DNA of 35,914 nt from a virus, in IMG/VR virus record IMGVR_UViG_3300035698_014770, positions 1 through 35,914 of that record. One strand, 5' to 3'. A program made the position numbers and the translations under genes. The notes beneath the pieces are model-generated. The model saw only the letters and a program-made list of their open reading frames with translations. It did not search any database and was not told the DNA's origin. The first letter of the stretch is position 1. Each line of letters starts with the position of its first letter. Below are positions 32,719-35,914 of this stretch, one piece after another.

Positions 32719-33042
32719 TTAGGAGTTGTTTCTCGAGCCGGGGCGCAGTGTGTCGCGCATTTGCAGAGCTGTCACCTTTGTTTCGAGTTTGCCCAGTGCT
32801 TCCTGTAGGCTGACTGCCTCGTCGGCGGAATTGACCGGCTTGCCTGTGCCTATGCGTCTGATTTGGTACCCAATAACCGAGCTCACAAACACAGCCAGAT
32901 CCTGAAGCTGCACGTGCTCGCGGGTCAGTATGTATCCCAACGTAAACAGGACGGATAACTGCGTGATACTCAGGTCATTGTTGACGTCGATAATTCGCAA
33001 AAAGCGCAGAGCGCGCAAAGCCTTGTCGGTGTATAACTCCAT
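32719..33042 (-). CDS. Membrane protein with coiled coil, module 2
   Basis: 107 residues from ATG 33042 with AGGAG upstream; the longer frame to 33177 runs through the previous gene. Two hydrophobic stretches (LSVLFTLGYIL about 30-40, LAVFVSSVIGYQI about 49-61), then a coiled coil (SLQEALGKLETKVTAL). Same membrane-plus-coil plan and same position as module 1 gene 13216-13437. A holin-like or spanin-like role is possible; not identified. Confidence 0.55.
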   Translation of the reverse strand: MELYTDKALRALRFLRIIDVNNDLSITQLSVLFTLGYILTREHVQLQDLAVFVSSVIGYQIRRIGTGKPVNSADEAVSLQEALGKLETKVTALQMRDTLRPGSRNNS

Positions 33043-33053
33043 GTAGATAACTC

Positions 33054-33248
33054 CTAAACCCAGAAGATGGACATTTTGCGGCGAAGGGATTCCAACGCAA
33101 TTGCTCGCATGTCTGGTTCTGTGGACTTGCGCTCTGTGACCTTGCCGTTTACGATCGTGAATTCCGTAACAACCCAACCCAACTGCGTTCTTCTCAGTCC
33201 GATGGCAAGCTCGCTAACTTCGGGAATCTTCTCTTCATTTTTCGACAT
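33054..33248 (-). CDS. Small conserved module protein (64 aa), module 2
   Basis: 64 residues, overlapping the previous stop by 14 bases, with GAGGAA upstream. Contains RRTQLGWVVTEFTIVNGKVT and an acidic helix, then a basic end. Counterpart of 13430-13627 by order and pattern (Trp, Gly turn, acidic helix). Function unknown. Confidence 0.5.
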   Translation of the reverse strand: MSKNEEKIPEVSELAIGLRRTQLGWVVTEFTIVNGKVTERKSTEPDMRAIALESLRRKMSIFWV

Positions 33249-33438
33249 CTGATTTTGGTTCCTCGGGAAGGGCGCTGGCCTCCATGGTGGCGAGCACTGC
33301 GCCGATGAAATGTGCGGACTCGGCTACGTGAACAGCAACTTCGCCCGAAAACAATCCGGCGCTCAAAAGGCTCCGAACGTTCCGGTAGATACGAATGGTT
33401 TCCTGTAACTGGTTGATTTCTGGTAGGGGTGCGGTCAT
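33235..33438 (-). CDS. Small conserved module protein (67 aa), module 2
   Basis: 67 residues, helical (NQLQETIRIYRNVRSLLSA, HVAESAHFIGAVLATMEAS) with acidic end. ATG 33438 follows GAGGA. First member of the module 2 seven-gene block; matching slot in module 1 is 13569-13823. Not recognised. Confidence 0.5.
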   Translation of the reverse strand: MTAPLPEINQLQETIRIYRNVRSLLSAGLFSGEVAVHVAESAHFIGAVLATMEASALPEEPKSDVEK

Positions 33439-33467
33439 AAAATATCCTCTCTATTTAGTATGGTAAT

Positions 33468-33854
33468 TTAAGAGACATTGATTTGAAGTTGCTGGTAAAC
33501 TTTTCCGAATTGCTCCCCAACATGGTGTCGGTAGGAGCGTTCCAGAAGTTCCATGGTCGACATGGGCGGCTTTTTGGACTTGAATATTTCGTCGGCTATC
33601 TCAACAAAGTTCTCGGTGGTCGCGGCCCAATCCAACAGGACTTCGCGGGTTGGCACGATGGGGCTGGCGTTGTCTGCGATTATGATTAGCGCGGCGTGTA
33701 GTGCGGCTGGCCAAAACGCTTCCGGGCTTAACCTGGCCAAATTACGCAGGGGCTCGGGCGCGGATCCCGTCACAAACGGAACTCCCCTATCGTCAACAGC
33801 CCAGAACCGCAGATAGAATTTGGCCGCATGTCTTATTTGGTCTTTTGTGTTCAC
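33468..33854 (-). CDS. Unknown 128-residue protein
   Basis: GTG start at 33854 with GGAG ahead, two bases beyond the ClpP-like stop. Contains KFYLRFWAVDDRGVPFV, a hydrophobic helix (EAFWPAALHAALIIIADNAS), then charged helix. No module 1 counterpart is seen. Possibly soluble phage protein of the upstream late operon. Not identified. Confidence 0.5.
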   Translation of the reverse strand: MNTKDQIRHAAKFYLRFWAVDDRGVPFVTGSAPEPLRNLARLSPEAFWPAALHAALIIIADNASPIVPTREVLLDWAATTENFVEIADEIFKSKKPPMSTMELLERSYRHHVGEQFGKVYQQLQINVS

Positions 33855-33856
33855 AC

Positions 33857-34408
33857 TTACTCCGCTATGTAGTCCACAAGACCCAGGGCCAGTGCCTCGT
33901 CGGCTGTGAGTACCAAGTCGGTACGTAGCTTCCGATTCCAGAACGCAGGGGCTCGGCCAGATCTGGCAGCCAGGATGTTGTTAAATATCGTTTTAGTTTT
34001 GTCCGAATGGGCTATCCATGCCGAGGCACTCCAGGAGTCTGAGTCTGTGCTTATGGAGCCGTGGTGGGCCATCATGACGGTGTTGGGGGTGATGCCCCTA
34101 CAGTTCACCGAAGCTGCCTGCATGATGATGGCAGCCATCGAACACACACTACCCGTGCCCACAATATGGATCCGGCGCGGGCATGCTTTTATCGCATCGT
34201 ATATTGCAAACCCATCGCCGACGTCTCCGCCTTCCGAATTGAGAACGATGCGGATTGCACCGGGGGGTTCTGCTGCCAAAGCATCCAGGCCCGCACAGAC
34301 CCGCTCTGCCATCTGCTGGTTTATTTCGCCAAAACACAGGATCTGACGACGTACCACCGAGATGCCTTTTTCCATGTACAGCGCGGTATCCGATACTCTG
34401 TCTCTCAT
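33857..34408 (-). CDS. ClpP-like serine protease (S14), possible prohead protease
   Basis: 183 residues with the full ClpP pattern: RIVLNSEGGDVGDGFAIYDA, TGSVCSMAAII (Ser90), NTVMMAHHGS (His115 or 116), and RTDLVLTADEALALGLVDY (Asp164). This is the size and motif set of phage-encoded S14 enzymes that process capsid or scaffold, though these usually stand between portal and capsid. Here it is several genes upstream of terminase 2. Start overlaps a small membrane-peptide gene as ATGA. Active-site residues are intact. Target unknown; scaffold or capsid processing is inferred from family. Confidence 0.85.
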   Translation of the reverse strand: MRDRVSDTALYMEKGISVVRRQILCFGEINQQMAERVCAGLDALAAEPPGAIRIVLNSEGGDVGDGFAIYDAIKACPRRIHIVGTGSVCSMAAIIMQAASVNCRGITPNTVMMAHHGSISTDSDSWSASAWIAHSDKTKTIFNNILAARSGRAPAFWNRKLRTDLVLTADEALALGLVDYIAE

Positions 34409-34506
34409 AGGACAACCCCCCAGGTGTACAACAGCTCTGCGACCACAATCACCGATACCAGCAGGACCACAACGCGAATAAGACAGAAAAGAAAGTTAGC
34501 TGGCAT
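34405..34506 (-). CDS. 33-residue membrane peptide
   Basis: Starts ATG 34506 as TAATG overlap with the preceding stop, GGAGG nine bases ahead, and ends as ATGA overlap with the ClpP-like gene. The sequence is nearly one transmembrane helix: RVVVLLVSVIVVAELLYTW. The precise overlaps at both ends support translation. Could be a mini-holin, membrane effector or anchor for the protease. Unclassified. Confidence 0.6.
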   Translation of the reverse strand: MPANFLFCLIRVVVLLVSVIVVAELLYTWGVVL

Positions 34507-34838
34507 TAGAAGTCGCCTCCATCGAGCAGGTTGTGTTCTTGTAGGCGGTTGCAGGCGTCTTCGTGGGCTTTGCCCAACCCAACCCGCAGACCGGTATTGA
34601 AGATGTCGCGCCGCCGTGCGTTGTCGCGCTTGTAGGCAACTCGCTTCTCTGCGACCGTGTGCGGTATTGCGGACTCATTGGAAAAGTTGGTGTGGTAGTA
34701 TTGGAGGGAAAAGTTGTTTAGCCAGTCTTTGTCGTCGTCGGACAGCTTGTCAACGTAATCGAAGTCCACGCAATCTTTGAGACTTCTTTTCCCATACTTG
34801 CTGAAAAGCCCAAACAACAGCTTCTTGTCTTCTGGCAC
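34506..34838 (-). CDS. Unknown 110-residue protein
   Basis: GTG start at 34838, preceded by AGGAGG at about six bases, an almost perfect ribosome binding site. Acidic/basic helical protein (FSKYGKRSLKDCVDFDYVDK, DARRRDIFNTGLRVG), no membrane segment. HEDACNRLQEHNLL near the end. Located between a non-coding gap and the peptide gene. No family recognised. Confidence 0.6.
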   Translation of the reverse strand: MPEDKKLLFGLFSKYGKRSLKDCVDFDYVDKLSDDDKDWLNNFSLQYYHTNFSNESAIPHTVAEKRVAYKRDNARRRDIFNTGLRVGLGKAHEDACNRLQEHNLLDGGDF

Positions 34839-34989
34839 TGCAACCTCCTGTCGCGGGTGGCGATCCCTGCCACTCTTTCTTTACGGAAGATTCTGCGTAT
34901 TACTTAAGTATGTGCATAAGTGCCAGGGACTCCGGCAACTTGCGGCAACAGTATTTGCGTGGGACACCTGGGGTACTGCGAACGTCCAG

Positions 34990-35184
34990 CTACAGGTCCG
35001 TCGATTGTGGGGTAAACCCGGCGGGAGCACTTACCATACAGGCGTCTCCCTGGCCAGCGTTGGGCATACGGGTAACAGATTGCCGCTCGTAGCACTGCTC
35101 CAGGCGGTCCAGGTGAACGGAAGTGCCCAGGGTGGTACCAATGCCCATGCCCGCGCCAAATAGGAGGATAGCTAGTAGGATCAT
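34990..35184 (-). CDS. Small exported or membrane-anchored protein
   Basis: 64 residues; N-terminal hydrophobic MILLAILLFGAGMGIGTTLG, then a polar stretch with two Cys. ATG overlaps the zinc-ribbon gene stop (ATGA). Could be a membrane-anchored or periplasmic protein. No lipobox Cys at the right place. Unidentified. It is followed by a 150-base gap (34839-34989) with no gene. Confidence 0.55.
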   Translation of the reverse strand: MILLAILLFGAGMGIGTTLGTSVHLDRLEQCYERQSVTRMPNAGQGDACMVSAPAGFTPQSTDL

Positions 35185-35441
35185 ACGTCTCTCTCGAGCC
35201 TGTTATCCACGACATCGTCCAACGTACTTCGGATGTGCCGCAGGTATACAAGCTCTTCCGGGGTCCACGAGACATGTCGGCGCAATTCCGTGGTCCGGGC
35301 TAGTACTTCCTCCAGGTCCACCAAGATGCATGGGGGGTCCGTATCATCCTCGTCATACAGCTCGTTTAGCTCCATACAGTCGTCGCAGGTAGCCCCGTCT
35401 TGCGGGATCGAGATCATACATCGTGTGCAATCGAATGTCAT
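35181..35441 (-). CDS. Zinc-ribbon-like protein, first late-operon gene
   Basis: 86 residues with Cys5, Cys8, Cys19, Cys22 in a C-x2-C-x10-C-x2-C zinc ribbon, then an acidic stretch and a long charged helix. GGGGAG precedes ATG 35441. As first gene after a 473-base control region it could be a late transcription regulator, but only the metal site is visible. Function inferred weakly. Confidence 0.6.
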   Translation of the reverse strand: MTFDCTRCMISIPQDGATCDDCMELNELYDEDDTDPPCILVDLEEVLARTTELRRHVSWTPEELVYLRHIRSTLDDVVDNRLERDV

Positions 35442-35914
35442 AATCTCCCCAGTTGTGAATGATTACAGTCTTGTAACTTAGTACTGGCGCCAGTAACGGA
35501 TCCCTGTTACGATGACCACACACGCAGTGGGCAAACCCCGTGCGTACTATAGAAGGGACCTTTTTGGGAGGACAACCGCTGATGTTGCGTTGTACTATCC
35601 CAAACCTTCAAGCTCGGTAGTGACTGTTGCGTAAAGTAAGTTCCAAGTTACCCTGACTGTTTCCAGCCTCCCGCGGGTCGAGAAGAAAAGACAAAACAAA
35701 CTCGTCTGGAACTCTCTCGTACTCTAATCACTTGTCCCGAATTATATAGTCCATGGTCTCTGCAAGTGTGGTCCCTCTCGATCCATTATGACGGTCTCGA
35801 GGCCTTTTCCCACTCGGTAAGGGGAGTTACATAACCCGTCGCCCCATCCTGTGGGACTGACCGTATCGAGGCTTAGGCGACCAGTTCTTAGATTAAGGTG
35901 TATAGAACTTGTGC
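35442..35914 (-). promoter_or_regulatory. Gene-free control region at right end
   Basis: No ORF of note on either strand (a 12-codon rightward ORF at 35581 has GGAGG upstream but is too short to support). Minus strand has a consensus TATAAT at 35741-35746 with only a loose -35, so a leftward promoter with a leader of almost 300 bases before the zinc-ribbon gene is plausible. A perfect palindrome is annotated separately. A hairpin (ACGCA and GGG pairing with TGCGT and CCC) lies about 35529-35552. Confidence 0.45.
35482..35495. promoter_or_regulatory. Perfect 14-bp palindrome, operator candidate
   Basis: TACTGGCGCCAGTA is fully self-complementary, 40 bases ahead of the first late-gene start, and is flanked by GTAAC and GTTAC motifs (35472-35510). 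This is the shape of a dimeric regulator site. Which protein binds is unknown. Confidence 0.5.

Noticed and set aside
34149-34448. 99-codon leftward ORF inside the ClpP-like gene region
   Set aside because: A shadow frame; ClpP motifs lie in the other frame.
34904-35275. 123-codon leftward ORF
   Set aside because: Overlaps two well-supported small genes with ATGA coupling and has Arg/Pro/Tyr-rich shadow composition.
1-35914. Terminal direct repeat or cos-type ends
   Set aside because: First and last tens of bases share no visible overlap, so circularity is suggested only by gene order.

Overview
The window reads as the genome, or most of it, of a temperate short-tailed (podovirus-like) phage of a Shine-Dalgarno-using bacterium. 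Nearly every start carries an AGGAG-type ribosome binding site, most genes overlap as ATGA or TAATG, and no host gene is visible. Position 1 lies in the tail end of a leftward primase gene. The right end (35442-35914) is a gene-free control region reading leftward into late genes. Joining the two ends would therefore give a coherent circle, although no terminal overlap is visible.

Layout: (1) 22-2226, leftward primase-polymerase/helicase fusion. (2) 2536-3232, a short XRE repressor facing a long, structured leader with paired operator-like repeats. (3) 3233-6294, a rightward, tightly overlapped recombination operon (RecB-type nuclease, Sak4-like ATPase, DUF669 protein, excisionase-like HTH protein, small helical proteins). 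(4) 6473-7099, the C-terminal remnant of a tyrosine integrase followed by an attP-like site: the 3' end of a tRNA or tmRNA gene flanked by five copies of [G/C]TGGTGCA. (5) 7268-8307, leftward lysis cassette with an Rz/Rz1-style overlap and an M15 peptidase. (6) 8431-13823, leftward packaging/procapsid module 1 (three small genes, small-terminase-like gene, large terminase, portal, scaffold), closed by a strong terminator. (7) 13898-25852, leftward ejection-protein, nozzle, adaptor and tail-fibre genes. (8) 25921-33438, a second, divergent but syntenic packaging/procapsid module 2 in the same order, followed by the only major capsid gene and a putative decoration gene. (9) 33468-35441, further leftward small genes including a ClpP-like protease.

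The most notable feature is the seven-gene packaging/procapsid block present twice, about 19.6 kb apart, with amino-acid divergence too large for a recent duplication. Only module 2 has a capsid gene after its scaffold gene. In module 1 a rho-independent terminator stands there. The inter-module boundary (25853-25920) carries a 14-bp perfect inverted repeat whose loop can pair with the ribosome binding site of the tail-fibre gene. Either this is a real mosaic phage with two portal/terminase/scaffold sets and one capsid, or the contig joins two related phages. Both readings are testable. All functional calls come from reading translated motifs; no database search was run.
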